From Agreia pratensis (GTDB lineage Bacteria > Actinomycetota > Actinomycetes > Actinomycetales > Microbacteriaceae), in contig NZ_FXAY01000001.1 of NCBI RefSeq assembly GCF_900177685.1, positions 558,001-622,000 on the forward strand: a stretch of DNA of 64,000 bases, read 5' to 3'. Shown piece by piece: positions 8,382 through 17,201 of this stretch. The notes under the pieces are model-generated. The model was not told where the DNA came from. It saw nothing but the letters and a program-made list of their open reading frames with translations, and did no database searches. A program made the translations under genes and the position numbers. How positions within the stretch are numbered: the first letter of the stretch is position 1; the number at the start of each line of letters is the position of its first letter.

Positions 8382-9746
8382 CTACTTGACGGTGAAGCCC
8401 TGGGCCTTGGCGTAGTCGGTCATGGTCTTCTGCAGATCATCGAGCGACTCCGATCCGGACTTCGAGCCATCGATGATCGAGACCATCGACTTCGTCAGCT
8501 CCGAGTAGTAGTACGTGGTGAACGGACTGTAGGTGTAGCCCTCGTACGCGTTCTCCGCCGGAATGTAGACGTCCTTATTGGCTGTCTGGCCGTTGAAGAA
8601 TTTGACGGGGGTGTCGGCGAACGCGTCGGAGGCGAGCATCTTCTGGTTGAGCGGGAAGATCGTCTGGGTGTCGACGCCGTCCTGCAGCTCCTCGTCGGAT
8701 GCGTACAGCTCCTTGGCGACGGTCGCCGCCAGATCCTTGTCCTTGGCCTGCGTGGTGACAGCGAACGTGGATCCGCCCCAGTTCACGGAGACGGGGTTTG
8801 CCGGGTCCCACTGCGGGAGCGGGGCAGCCTTCCACTCGGCGCCGTCGCCCTCGGTCGAGGCTCCAGCTCCGGTCAGGTATCCGGGAGCCCACGCTGCCGA
8901 GACATACGTGGCGTACGAGCCGTTGGCCAGACCGCCGATGTAGTCGGTGTTGAACTGGTCCTTCGTGTCGACGAGGCCCTTCTTGACGAGATCCTGCCAG
9001 TAGTCGGCGACCTTCTTGCTGCCGTCGTCGTTGAGATCGATGCCGATCTTCTGGGGATCGGCCGACTCGTAGTCCCAGGCCTTCTGGCCGTTCTGCGTCA
9101 TCAGAGCCGTGAACCAGGCGGGCACGTTGCTGCCGAAGTCGCCCATGAACGGGCCGCCCGCGTCTTTGAGCTGTTGCGCCGCCGCGGCGTATTCGTCCCA
9201 CGTCGTCGGCACAGTGATGCCGTACTTCGTGAAGATGTCGGCACGATAGATCATGGCCATGGGGCCGCCGTCGACCGGAATCGCGTAGACGGAGTCGCCG
9301 CTCGAGACGTCTTTCCACGCGCCGGCGCTGAAGTTCGCCTTCACGTCGTCGGCACCGTGCTCGCTCAGGTCGACTAGGGCATCCTGCAGGATGAAGCCGG
9401 GAACGACCTCGGCCTCGAGCATGACGACGTCGGGGGCACCCGTGCCAGCGGCGATCGCCGTGGAGAACTTGGCGTATTCGTCGGCGCCCTGACCGGCGTT
9501 CGACCAGCAGACCTGCACGTCGTCGTGCGATTTGTTGAACATGTCCACGACCGTGTTGATGTTCGGGTACCACGCCCAGACGGACACCTGAGGGGCGTCT
9601 TTGTTGACGATCGTGTTGCTGCACGAGCCTGCGTCACCGCCAGCGGAGTCAGTACTGCCTCCTGCACTGACATCGGGCGAGCAGCCGGCGAGAGTGGCCA
9701 GGAGAGCGCCAGCGCTCACCACGGCCAGAAGCGATTTGGTCTTCAC
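8382..9746 (-). CDS. Sugar ABC transporter substrate-binding lipoprotein
   Basis: A 454-residue extracellular solute-binding protein, family 1. The start is the GTG at 9746, which has AAGGGAA about 10 bases upstream; the longer frame to 9977 runs through the promoter and operators and is rejected. A signal peptide ends in LATLAGC with the lipidated cysteine at residue 22, followed by a Gly/Ser/Asp linker. It is the first gene of the operon binding protein - permease - permease - GH51 arabinofuranosidase, preceded by two LacI-type operators. Arabinose-containing oligosaccharides are the likely ligand (inference from the neighbouring enzyme). Confidence 0.92.
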   Translation of the reverse strand: MKTKSLLAVVSAGALLATLAGCSPDVSAGGSTDSAGGDAGSCSNTIVNKDAPQVSVWAWYPNINTVVDMFNKSHDDVQVCWSNAGQGADEYAKFSTAIAAGTGAPDVVMLEAEVVPGFILQDALVDLSEHGADDVKANFSAGAWKDVSSGDSVYAIPVDGGPMAMIYRADIFTKYGITVPTTWDEYAAAAQQLKDAGGPFMGDFGSNVPAWFTALMTQNGQKAWDYESADPQKIGIDLNDDGSKKVADYWQDLVKKGLVDTKDQFNTDYIGGLANGSYATYVSAAWAPGYLTGAGASTEGDGAEWKAAPLPQWDPANPVSVNWGGSTFAVTTQAKDKDLAATVAKELYASDEELQDGVDTQTIFPLNQKMLASDAFADTPVKFFNGQTANKDVYIPAENAYEGYTYSPFTTYYYSELTKSMVSIIDGSKSGSESLDDLQKTMTDYAKAQGFTVK

Positions 9747-10062
9747 TGTGAATGGTTCCCTTCGAAAGAAGAACCGCGACGATGCTGTCGCGGATTCGGT
9801 GGGGTGCGAGAGCAGCCGAACCGCGGACGAAGCGATGAATGTGACCATCAGCGAATCGCCCTTGATTCGGGGTGCTCGACGTGAGGCGAGAAGCCTCACA
9901 TCGAATTCTTGTTTTGTACAACGTTGTAAAGTAAACGTTGTAAAAGTGATTCTGCACCGCGCTCCGATGGGTGTCAAGTAGAGATTCCCATCGGTCGCTC
10001 AATCGATACCGAACGCGTCACCCCGACGTTCCGGTGCCGCACACTGCTCGCTCAGCCGGCGC
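9747..10062 (-). promoter_or_regulatory. Promoter and long leader of the arabinoside uptake operon
   Basis: This 316-bp gap holds no gene. On the minus strand a -35 TTGACA (9972-9977) and a -10 CAGAAT (9949-9954) are 17 bp apart, giving a transcription start near 9942. Two LacI-family operators lie immediately downstream. That leaves a leader of roughly 195 bases before the GTG at 9746, in which I see no recognisable riboswitch. The right part of the gap is the 3' side of the regulator gene and shows nothing further. Confidence 0.6.
9917..9942. promoter_or_regulatory. Tandem LacI-type operators
   Basis: TACAACGTTGTA (9917-9928) is a perfect 12-bp palindrome centred on CG, the classic LacI/GalR form. 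A second, less perfect copy GTAAACGTTGTA occupies 9931-9942. The centres are 14 bp apart. Both lie at or just after the inferred transcription start of the binding-protein operon. The near-identical TACAACGTTGCA precedes the LacI gene, so the product of 10063-11073 is the obvious ligand. Confidence 0.8.
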
Positions 10063-11073
10063 TCAGATGGCACTCGACTCGCGTTGCACAATGTGGAATT
10101 CCGTTGCGAGATCGCGCGCGGGAGCGTGCGAGTCAGGGTGCTCGATGCGCTCGAGGAGCAGGTCGACCGCGGTCTCGGCAATCTGGTCCTTCGAGGGATC
10201 GATCGTGGACAGCGACGGGATCGAGTAGCGGGTCTCATCGATATCGTCGAAGCCGATCACGGCGACATCGTCGGGAATCCGGAGACCGGCCTCCTGCATC
10301 ACACGCATCGCGCCCAACGCCATCGAGTCGTTGAAGGCCACGAGACCGTCGAACGGCACGCCCTTGGTGAGGAAGGCGCGCATCGCCTCGGCCCCGTCTT
10401 TCCTGTGCCAGCTGATGACCGGAATGACGAGAGACGCGTCGTACTCCACCCCTCGCTCGGCGAGAGCCTGCTGGTAGCCGTCGAGTCTGAGGCCGGCCGA
10501 ACCCACCACCTCGCCGGGGTGCGCTCCGAGGGCGGCGACGCGCCGCCGCCCCAGAGACAGCAGATGGTCGGTCGCTGCCCGGGCCCCCTCGGTGTTCTGC
10601 ATGGTCACGTGATCCTTCGGACCGTTGAATATGCGGTCGCCGAGAAGCACCATCGGCATGGCGTTATCGAGGTGATGTGCGTCTTCCTCCCCCAGCGCGA
10701 GCACGCTGTAGAGGATTCCGTCGACGAGCTGCATGCGAGGGCCCCGCAGAATCTCTAGCTCTTCCTTCTTTCCTCCCGGCATCTGCTCGATGATCACCGA
10801 AAGGCCCTTTGCCCTCGCAGCCCTCATCACCGCATCGGCCAGCTCGGCGAAATAGGCGTTGCGCAGGTCGGGGATGAGCAGACTGATCACGCCGGAGCGG
10901 CCCGAGCGCAGGCTGCGCGCCGAGAGATTCGGCTGATAACCGAGCTCGTCGATCGCGGCTTCGACCTTTTTTCTGGTGGCCGGCCTGATGTGTGGATAGT
11001 CGTTGATGACGTTCGAGACGGTCTTGATCGACACGCCCGCCAATCGGGCGACATCATGCAGGGTTATGGCCAC
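10063..11073 (-). CDS. LacI-family transcriptional regulator of the arabinoside operon
   Basis: A 336-residue LacI/GalR regulator. The N-terminal helix-turn-helix and hinge helix cover residues 3-50 (ITLHDVARLAGVSIKTVS), followed by a periplasmic-binding-protein-like sugar-sensing domain (GYQPNLSARSLRSGRS onward). It starts at GTG 11073. An operator ten bases upstream matches those at the divergently placed target promoter region of the binding-protein operon, so autoregulation plus repression of 8382-9746 and downstream genes is expected. The effector is probably arabinose or an arabino-oligosaccharide (inference). Confidence 0.9.
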   Translation of the reverse strand: MAITLHDVARLAGVSIKTVSNVINDYPHIRPATRKKVEAAIDELGYQPNLSARSLRSGRSGVISLLIPDLRNAYFAELADAVMRAARAKGLSVIIEQMPGGKKEELEILRGPRMQLVDGILYSVLALGEEDAHHLDNAMPMVLLGDRIFNGPKDHVTMQNTEGARAATDHLLSLGRRRVAALGAHPGEVVGSAGLRLDGYQQALAERGVEYDASLVIPVISWHRKDGAEAMRAFLTKGVPFDGLVAFNDSMALGAMRVMQEAGLRIPDDVAVIGFDDIDETRYSIPSLSTIDPSKDQIAETAVDLLLERIEHPDSHAPARDLATEFHIVQRESSAI

Positions 11074-11082
11074 GGGTTGAGA

Positions 11083-11096
11083 CTACAACGTTGCAG
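11083..11096. promoter_or_regulatory. LacI-type operator before the regulator gene
   Basis: CTACAACGTTGCAG is an almost perfect 14-bp palindrome 9 bp upstream of the GTG of the LacI gene. It differs by one base from the perfect 12-mer at 9917-9928. Its position, downstream of any plausible -10 (for instance GATAGT on the minus strand around 11110), fits autorepression. Confidence 0.75.
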
Positions 11097-11136
11097 AAAT
11101 GCGCACTATCGACTGCGGGCGAGCACGAAGCACGCG

Positions 11137-11291
11137 CTGAGGTGGCGCATATGGCGGCATCCGCGGGCGGGGAAGCCGCCGCTTGTGACATCTCAGGGGT
11201 GCGAGCGTGCCGTAGATCGGTAGATTCTGTGCTGAGGTGGCACGGATGGCTGCTCCGCGGTGGGCGCAGGTCGCCATTTGAGACATCTCAG
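11137..11291. repeat. Two copies of a 60-bp intergenic palindrome
   Basis: Two related 60-bp units (11137-11196 and 11232-11291) each begin CTGAGGTGGC and end with the inverted form CATCTCAG. Within each, the outer 20 or so bases form an imperfect inverted repeat. The copies are 95 bp apart start to start. They fill most of the 262-bp gap between the LacI gene and the PAP2 gene, which otherwise shows no coding potential. They look like REP-type intergenic elements. Confidence 0.6.
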
Positions 11292-11335
11292 GGTGCGCTG
11301 GTCTCGAGACGTCGGCCGCTGAACGACCTGCTCAA

Positions 11336-12058
11336 TCAGCGAAGAGGAGAATTTTTCCCCACCGCTTCAGATGCGAATCGGTGCCGACGCTCGTTCTCCC
11401 GGTACAACCGGTTGGCGATCGGAGCCCACACGATGACCGCGACGCCGACGCCGAGGAGAAGCCCGCCGACGGTATCGCTCAGCCAGTGGGCGCCGAGGTA
11501 GGTTCGGCTCAGCAGCATCAGAATCACGTAGACGACACCGGCGACCCAGACCCAGGTGCGACGCAGGATGACGGCGAGCACCACCGCCATCGTCGTGGCG
11601 TTCGCGACGTGGCCCGACGGAAACGACCCGAAGTCCGCGTGCACCAGAATCTCCTCGGGCCTGGCCCTGCCGAAGAGGCCCTTCAAGAGCTGAACGAGCC
11701 CCGCTGACATAATCGTCGCGACCGTGAAATAGAGGGCGGCCCAGAGCCGACGAAACAGGCAGAGCGCCGCGATGATGGCGAGCGGAACGATGAAGACCCC
11801 GATGACTCCTCCCCCGAGGTAGTTCATCGCCAGAGAGGGAACCTCCCACACCGGCGAGCGATGCTCGAGAATCTCATCCATCCACTCGGTGTCGAAACCG
11901 AGCGGATTGCCGGCGCCGCGCACCATTACGAGCGCACCAATCAACACGGCCACCACAAGAACGGCGAACGCGCTGACGAGGGGCCAGAACCGCTGCACCC
12001 TGCGGGTCTTCTGATCGACGCTCTGCTGCGTCTTGTCTCCTGGCAGCTCTGTCGTCAT
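11336..12058 (-). CDS. PAP2-superfamily membrane phosphatase
   Basis: A 240-residue integral membrane phosphatase, likely acting on phosphatidic acid, undecaprenyl pyrophosphate or another lipid phosphate. The three catalytic motifs are present in order: KGLFGRARP (KX6RP), SFPSGH and SRTYLGAHWLSD (SRX5HX3D). Around them are six predicted helices. It begins at ATG 12058 and stands alone, with palindromic repeats downstream and the MFS exporter gene 52 bp upstream in the same direction. The lipid substrate cannot be told from sequence. Confidence 0.9.
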   Translation of the reverse strand: MTTELPGDKTQQSVDQKTRRVQRFWPLVSAFAVLVVAVLIGALVMVRGAGNPLGFDTEWMDEILEHRSPVWEVPSLAMNYLGGGVIGVFIVPLAIIAALCLFRRLWAALYFTVATIMSAGLVQLLKGLFGRARPEEILVHADFGSFPSGHVANATTMAVVLAVILRRTWVWVAGVVYVILMLLSRTYLGAHWLSDTVGGLLLGVGVAVIVWAPIANRLYRENERRHRFASEAVGKNSPLR

Positions 12059-12110
12059 TCCCCGACCGTACCGGCTCAGTCGAAAAAGCGAGGAGGGCTT
12101 GCGATCGGTG

Positions 12111-13352
12111 TCAGTGCCCGAGCGCGGGCACCGTCGACGGGCGCACGATCAACCACAGCGACGCCACGGCCACGGCCGCTGTGACGGCCATGACCGCTCC
12201 CATCGGCACAGCGCTGGTGATGCCGAGGAACCCGACGACCGGAGAGATGAGGCCTGCGAGTCCGAAGTTCACTGCGCCGAGGAGCGCCGCCGCGGTGCCC
12301 GCCTCACGGCCGTGCCGATCGAGTGCGAGCACCTGAACGCACGGGAACCCGAAGCCGCACGAGGCGATGAAGAACCAGAGCGGAACAAGGATTCCGATCA
12401 GGCCCACTCCAGCCGAATCGAGCACCACGATGGCGATGGCGCAGAGGAGCATCATCGTGGTCGTTCCCGCCAGAATCCACTGCGGAGCGACGTATTTCGT
12501 GAGCCGAGCCGATATCTGCGTGCCCGCCGCGATACCGATCGAGTTGATGGCGAAGAGAAGCCCGTACTGCTGGGGGTCGAGCTTGTACACGAGCTGAAAG
12601 AGGAACGACGAGGCCGACAGATAGGTGAAGAGGCCGGCAAAAGTCATGCCACCGATCAGGGCCACGCCGATGAAGATGCGATCGGTCAGAACCGATCTGT
12701 AGCGCTGGCGCAGCGTCGAGTGCCCGCCGTCGCGCGGGCGTTCCTTGGGCAGCGTCTCGACGATCCAGAGCCAGACCGCGACAACCACGAGCACCCCGTA
12801 GATGGCGAGAGCCCAGAAGATTCCTCGCCAGTCGGTGAAGCGCAGCATCTGCGATCCGATGAGCGGGGCGAGCAAGGGCGCGAGGGTCGTGATGAGCGCC
12901 AGGCGAGACAGCATGCGAACCAGTGGACGGCCGCCGAACAGATCACGCACCATGGCCATGGCGACCACTCCACCCGCCGCGGCGCCTGCACCCTGCAGTA
13001 CGCGGAAGACGCCCAGTGTCACGATCTCCGGCGACACTGCAGCGCCGACACAGGCCGCGATGTGCAGCAGCGTCGCGATGATCAGAGGAAGTCGACGCCC
13101 GATCCTGTCGCTCCACGGGCCGACGACCAACTGGCCGAGGGCGAACCCGATCGTCGTGCCGGTGAGCGTCAGCTGGATCGCTCCCGCCGACACCCCCAGA
13201 TCTTCTTCGAGGATGGGAAATGCCGGCAGGTAGAGGTCGATCGTGAGCGGCCCCAACGCGGTGAGCCCGCCGAGCAGCAGAACGTAGACGAGGCGCTGGC
13301 GGCGCGACAACTTATCGCCTGGGTGGGCGACGGTGATGGAGTCGGTGGTCAC
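12111..13352 (-). CDS. Bcr/CflA-type MFS drug exporter
   Basis: A 413-residue twelve-helix transporter of the major facilitator superfamily. The start GPLTIDLYLPAFPILEEDLG and the cytoplasmic loop motif GPWSDRIGRR (motif A) are typical of Bcr/CflA multidrug or bicyclomycin exporters, which run on proton antiport. I place the start at GTG 13352 because AAGGA lies six bases upstream; an ATG at 13370 would add six residues without a ribosome site. It is a single gene between the PAP2 phosphatase and glycerate kinase. The substrate is unknown. Confidence 0.88.
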   Translation of the reverse strand: MTTDSITVAHPGDKLSRRQRLVYVLLLGGLTALGPLTIDLYLPAFPILEEDLGVSAGAIQLTLTGTTIGFALGQLVVGPWSDRIGRRLPLIIATLLHIAACVGAAVSPEIVTLGVFRVLQGAGAAAGGVVAMAMVRDLFGGRPLVRMLSRLALITTLAPLLAPLIGSQMLRFTDWRGIFWALAIYGVLVVVAVWLWIVETLPKERPRDGGHSTLRQRYRSVLTDRIFIGVALIGGMTFAGLFTYLSASSFLFQLVYKLDPQQYGLLFAINSIGIAAGTQISARLTKYVAPQWILAGTTTMMLLCAIAIVVLDSAGVGLIGILVPLWFFIASCGFGFPCVQVLALDRHGREAGTAAALLGAVNFGLAGLISPVVGFLGITSAVPMGAVMAVTAAVAVASLWLIVRPSTVPALGH

Positions 13353-13466
13353 AGAATTCCTTGCGCACATCGGTGCAGTAGACGAATGGCAACAACCTTA
13401 CCGAATCGATTCGACCCCTGATTCGGATTCGTCACGCATCCGCGCGAGATCGACTCATCGGCGTCG

Positions 13467-14588
13467 TCAGAAACGCTCGGCCAGGGCGGCGCCGGCGACC
13501 TCGAGCCACCGCTCCGCATCGACCTGCGCGGCCTCCGCGGAGCCTGCGAGCACAGAGAGCGAGAGAGCATCTGCGAACTGCACGGTGGGCGCCGAGATAC
13601 GGCCCGCGACGAGATCGACCCTTGTCGCGCCGACGCTCGCCGCGGCCAGCACAGCTGACACGGCTTTGCCCGCCGCCGATTGGGAGTCGAAGCTCCCCTC
13701 GCCTGTGACAACGACGTCGCACGATGCGATCGCCGCAGGAAGTTCGCAGATCTCGGCCACGCCGGTCGATCCGGGCACGAGCCTCGCACCCCACACGAGC
13801 AGGCCGAAGCCCACTCCGCCGGCGGCGCCGGCACCCGGATGCGTCGGGTCGGCATCCGGGTGCGCCACGGGTCCCGCGCGCGAGACCGATCGAGCCAGGG
13901 TCGCAAGACCTCGCTCGAGCGCGTGCACCGCCTCGGCGGTCGCCGCCCCCTTCTGTGGGCCGTAGACCGCCGCTGCGCCATCCGCCCCGAGCAGTGGGTT
14001 CGTCACATCGCACAGCACGTCGACGCCGCCTGGCGGCAGCGGCCGCACCGCGTGAAACTCGGTGGTCGAGAGGTGATGCAGGCCGCGGTTCCCGGCCCGC
14101 ACGGGCCGACCCGAGGCATCCAGGAACCGGGCACCGAGCTCTTCGAGAACACCCGCGCCGCCGTCGGTCGACGAGCTGCCTCCGATGGCGAGCACGACGC
14201 GGCGCACGCCGAAATCGAGTGCGGAGACGATCGCTTGACCGAATCCACGGGAATGCGCGTCGTCAGGCCGAAGCTCGTTTAGCAGCGTTATGCCGCTGGT
14301 GCTCGCCAACTCGATCACTCCCGTGCCATCGGCGAGCAGAAGCCAGCTCGCATCGACGGGCCGGTCGTCAGGCCCGGTCACCCTGACCGGCATTCGCGTC
14401 GAACCGGGCACCGCGCTCTCGAACGCGTCGAGCGTTCCTTCGCCGCCATCGGCCATCGGCTTCAGCACCAGCGTGTCGAGTGGGCGAACGGAGGCCCAGC
14501 CGCGGGCCATCGCAGACGCGGCCTGCCTCGCGCTCGCCGAACCTTTGAAGGAGTCCGGCGCGAACACGATCGTCGACGGTGCGGTCAT
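13467..14588 (-). CDS. Glycerate 2-kinase, GlxK/GarK type
   Basis: A 373-residue glycerate kinase that phosphorylates D-glycerate with ATP. Family segments visible are APDSFKGSASA at the N-terminus, PMADGGEGT near residue 55 and the glycine-rich GGSSSTDGGAG near residue 135. The ATG at 14588 is chosen over upstream in-frame starts because a -10-like TAACGT ends seven bases before it and there is no ribosome site, which suggests a leaderless message starting at this codon. No glyoxylate or glucarate genes adjoin it. Confidence 0.88.
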   Translation of the reverse strand: MTAPSTIVFAPDSFKGSASARQAASAMARGWASVRPLDTLVLKPMADGGEGTLDAFESAVPGSTRMPVRVTGPDDRPVDASWLLLADGTGVIELASTSGITLLNELRPDDAHSRGFGQAIVSALDFGVRRVVLAIGGSSSTDGGAGVLEELGARFLDASGRPVRAGNRGLHHLSTTEFHAVRPLPPGGVDVLCDVTNPLLGADGAAAVYGPQKGAATAEAVHALERGLATLARSVSRAGPVAHPDADPTHPGAGAAGGVGFGLLVWGARLVPGSTGVAEICELPAAIASCDVVVTGEGSFDSQSAAGKAVSAVLAAASVGATRVDLVAGRISAPTVQFADALSLSVLAGSAEAAQVDAERWLEVAGAALAERF

Positions 14589-14675
14589 AACGGCCACGTT
14601 AGTCCGTGAGTTGTGCATCCTCACGAGGTTCGCGTCGCTATACGACACGGACGCCCTCAGGCTGAACGTTTTCGA

Positions 14676-15872
14676 CTACCCGAGTGCACCTGCGGGGTCG
14701 GCGAGCACCGGGCCGAACGCGAGTTCGGCCGCTCCGACCATGAGGAGGCGCGTGCGCAACTGCGCGCGCTCGACCGTCACCTCGTCTCCGAGAGAACCGA
14801 ACGATGCACGGCGGATTCCCGCCTGCAAGCGCTCCGGATTCGCCGCGAACAGCGACCCGAGGAACCCACCGAGAATGATCGATGAGGGGTTGAAGATCGA
14901 CACGAAGTTGCCGAGCGCCGTGCCGAGCACATCGAGCTGGCGGTCAATCTCAGCGCGAACGGTGTCGTCGGCCGCAGCGACCAGCATGCGATCGAACTCG
15001 TCACCGTCGACGGGTGCGGTGCCCAGCGCCTCGAGGAGTCGGGCCAGATTGACCTCGGTCTCGAGGCATCCGCTCTTTCCGCAGAAGCACGTGACCCCGC
15101 TGCTGTTCACGAGCGTGTGGCCGAGCTCACCGGCATAGCCCTGAGCGCCGCGCAGGGCGTTGCCAGCCACCAGCACGCTTCCGCCGATTCCCGAGGTCGA
15201 GCCGTTGAGGTAGACGATGTCCTCCACGCCGCGCCCCGCGCCGAACAGGCTCTCAGCAACCAGCCCGAGTTGGGCGTCGTTCGCCGCGAAAGCCGGGATG
15301 CCGAGAGCCTCTGCGATCGGCCCGGCCAGCGGCTGGTCGTTCCAGAGCAGGTGGGGCGCCAGGGTGACGACGCCGTCGGAGCTGCGCACCAGCCCGGGCA
15401 CCGCGATGCCCACGCCCGCGATGTGCTGGTCGGCAGCGAGTCCGGCGACGAGTGCCGCGACCTCGCGCTGCACGATCGAGACAGTCTCCTCGAGTCCAGG
15501 CGCCCGCGATGTCTCGTGGCGAACGCGCGTGAGTACACGGCCACCCAGCTGCACCAGACCGATGGTGATGGCATCGAGGTCGGGATTCACCGCAACGGCG
15601 AGGAGACGATCGGTGAGATGAACGAAGGGACTGGGCCTGCCGACCGTGCCCGGATCGGTCTGCTGGGTCTCGTAGACCAGGCCGAGATCGCCCAGTTCAC
15701 CCACGAGCGCGGCGATCGTCGATCTATTCAGGCCCGTGGCGCGGGTGAGCTCGGCCCGGGTGCGCGATCCGCCGTGGTGCAGCAGTGTGAGCACCGTAGA
15801 GAGGTTGTATCGCCGCGTCTGGTCATTGCTGTTGCCGACTCTGCTGAGGGGGGCGGGCTGCTCGACACTCAC
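14676..15872 (-). CDS. ROK-family transcriptional regulator (copy 1)
   Basis: A 398-residue ROK regulator: a winged helix-turn-helix (residues about 15-75, with HHGGSRTRAELTRATGLNRSTIAALV) followed by a sugar-kinase-like domain. The ROK zinc motif CFCGKSGCLE is present. It starts at GTG 15872 with GGGGGAG just upstream. It is a paralogue of the next gene, 52 bp upstream in the same direction, and both lie beside the mms sugar transporter. A XylR- or NagC-like role in pentose sensing is inferred from position. Confidence 0.87.
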   Translation of the reverse strand: MSVEQPAPLSRVGNSNDQTRRYNLSTVLTLLHHGGSRTRAELTRATGLNRSTIAALVGELGDLGLVYETQQTDPGTVGRPSPFVHLTDRLLAVAVNPDLDAITIGLVQLGGRVLTRVRHETSRAPGLEETVSIVQREVAALVAGLAADQHIAGVGIAVPGLVRSSDGVVTLAPHLLWNDQPLAGPIAEALGIPAFAANDAQLGLVAESLFGAGRGVEDIVYLNGSTSGIGGSVLVAGNALRGAQGYAGELGHTLVNSSGVTCFCGKSGCLETEVNLARLLEALGTAPVDGDEFDRMLVAAADDTVRAEIDRQLDVLGTALGNFVSIFNPSSIILGGFLGSLFAANPERLQAGIRRASFGSLGDEVTVERAQLRTRLLMVGAAELAFGPVLADPAGALG

Positions 15873-15924
15873 GTGCTCCCCCTCGCCGACCGCGGCCGGC
15901 CGCTGCTGTCACGTCTATTCTGAC

Positions 15925-17157
15925 TCACCCGCGAGGCTGATCCGCCCGCCCGGCGGCGCCACGAGCGAAGCCGGCGGGGTCGTCGAGCAGACCCGCGAAG
16001 GCGAGTTCCGCCGCCCCCACCATGATGATGCGCGAGCGCAGACTGGCCTTTTCGATGACCACGCTGTGACCCATGCTGCTCATGGAACGCAAGCGCACGG
16101 CATCCGCCAGCCTTTCTCGCCCGACGCTGAGCAGCGAGGCGAGGAACCCGCCCAGAATCACGATCTCGGGATCGAACATGTTCACGAAGTTCGAGATGGC
16201 CTCGGAGAGCATGTCGATCTGCCGCTGCACTTCTCGCATGACCTTCGGGTCGCGAGAGACGCCGAGCGCTATCTCGAGCTCGTCTTGATCGGCTCTGGCC
16301 AGTTTGAGCACGGCGAGCAGCCGGCTGAGGCTCACCTCGGTCTCGAGGCACCCGGTGCGACCGCAGTGACAGCGCGAACCCGTGTTGTTCACCAGGGTGT
16401 GGCCGAGCTCCCCCGCGTAACCGCTCGTTCCTCGCAGCGGCGATCCGCCGATGATCAGTCCGCCGCCGATACCGCTCGCGCTGCCGTTGAGGTAGACGAG
16501 ATCGTCCATGCCCCGCGCGATGCCGAACAGACTCTCGGCGATGGCGCCCAGGCTCGCATCGTTGCCGGCGAAGACCGGGTAGTCCAGCGCCTTGGTGAGG
16601 GCCGCGGCGAGAGAGGCGTCGCGCCATCCCAGGTGGGGGGCGATGAGCACACGGCCGTCGTTGGAGTTCACCAGGCCGGGAACAGCGACGCCCACACCGG
16701 CGACTCTGAAACTGGATTCGATCTCGCCGCGCATACCGTCGACGATCGCCTTGACGACGTTGACCGTCTCGTGCACGGTCGGCACCCGCACGGTGTCGTA
16801 TCGGATGCGACGAATCACCTCGCCGCCGAGCCCCACGATGCAGACGGTGATCGCATCGACGTCGGGATAGACGGCGAGCGCCACGATGGCCGGATTCGGG
16901 AACACCTGCACGCTGGGGCGACCGACCCGACCGGAGACCGATTCGGGCTCGCCCTCGAAGGCGAGCCCGAGCTCGACCAGTTCGGCTACCAAAGCGCCGA
17001 CGGTCGACCGATTCAGTCCCATTCGCCGCGTGATCTCGGCCCGCGAACAGCCACCGGAGTGGTGGATGAGCGTCATGACCATCGAAAGGTTGTAGCGCCT
17101 GAGCTGGTCGTTGCTCGAGCCTCCCCTGCTACCGAGGGCGGGTAATGCCGTACTCAC
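15925..17157 (-). CDS. ROK-family transcriptional regulator (copy 2)
   Basis: A 410-residue ROK regulator closely similar to its downstream neighbour through the whole DNA-binding region (SNDQLRRYNLSMVMTLIHHS here). The zinc site reads CHCGRTGCLE. The start is GTG 17157, with GGGAAGGG about ten bases upstream. It lies 44 bp beyond the stop of mmsB, so it may be co-transcribed with the transporter operon from the chvE promoter, or act from its own weak promoter. A tandem pair suggests duplication with divergence of effector: one may answer xylose and the other another monosaccharide (inference). Confidence 0.87.
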   Translation of the reverse strand: MSTALPALGSRGGSSNDQLRRYNLSMVMTLIHHSGGCSRAEITRRMGLNRSTVGALVAELVELGLAFEGEPESVSGRVGRPSVQVFPNPAIVALAVYPDVDAITVCIVGLGGEVIRRIRYDTVRVPTVHETVNVVKAIVDGMRGEIESSFRVAGVGVAVPGLVNSNDGRVLIAPHLGWRDASLAAALTKALDYPVFAGNDASLGAIAESLFGIARGMDDLVYLNGSASGIGGGLIIGGSPLRGTSGYAGELGHTLVNNTGSRCHCGRTGCLETEVSLSRLLAVLKLARADQDELEIALGVSRDPKVMREVQRQIDMLSEAISNFVNMFDPEIVILGGFLASLLSVGRERLADAVRLRSMSSMGHSVVIEKASLRSRIIMVGAAELAFAGLLDDPAGFARGAAGRADQPRG

Positions 17158-17201
17158 TCGACTTCACCCTTCCCTCGTGGTCTCGATATGCGGTCTCCGG
17201 A

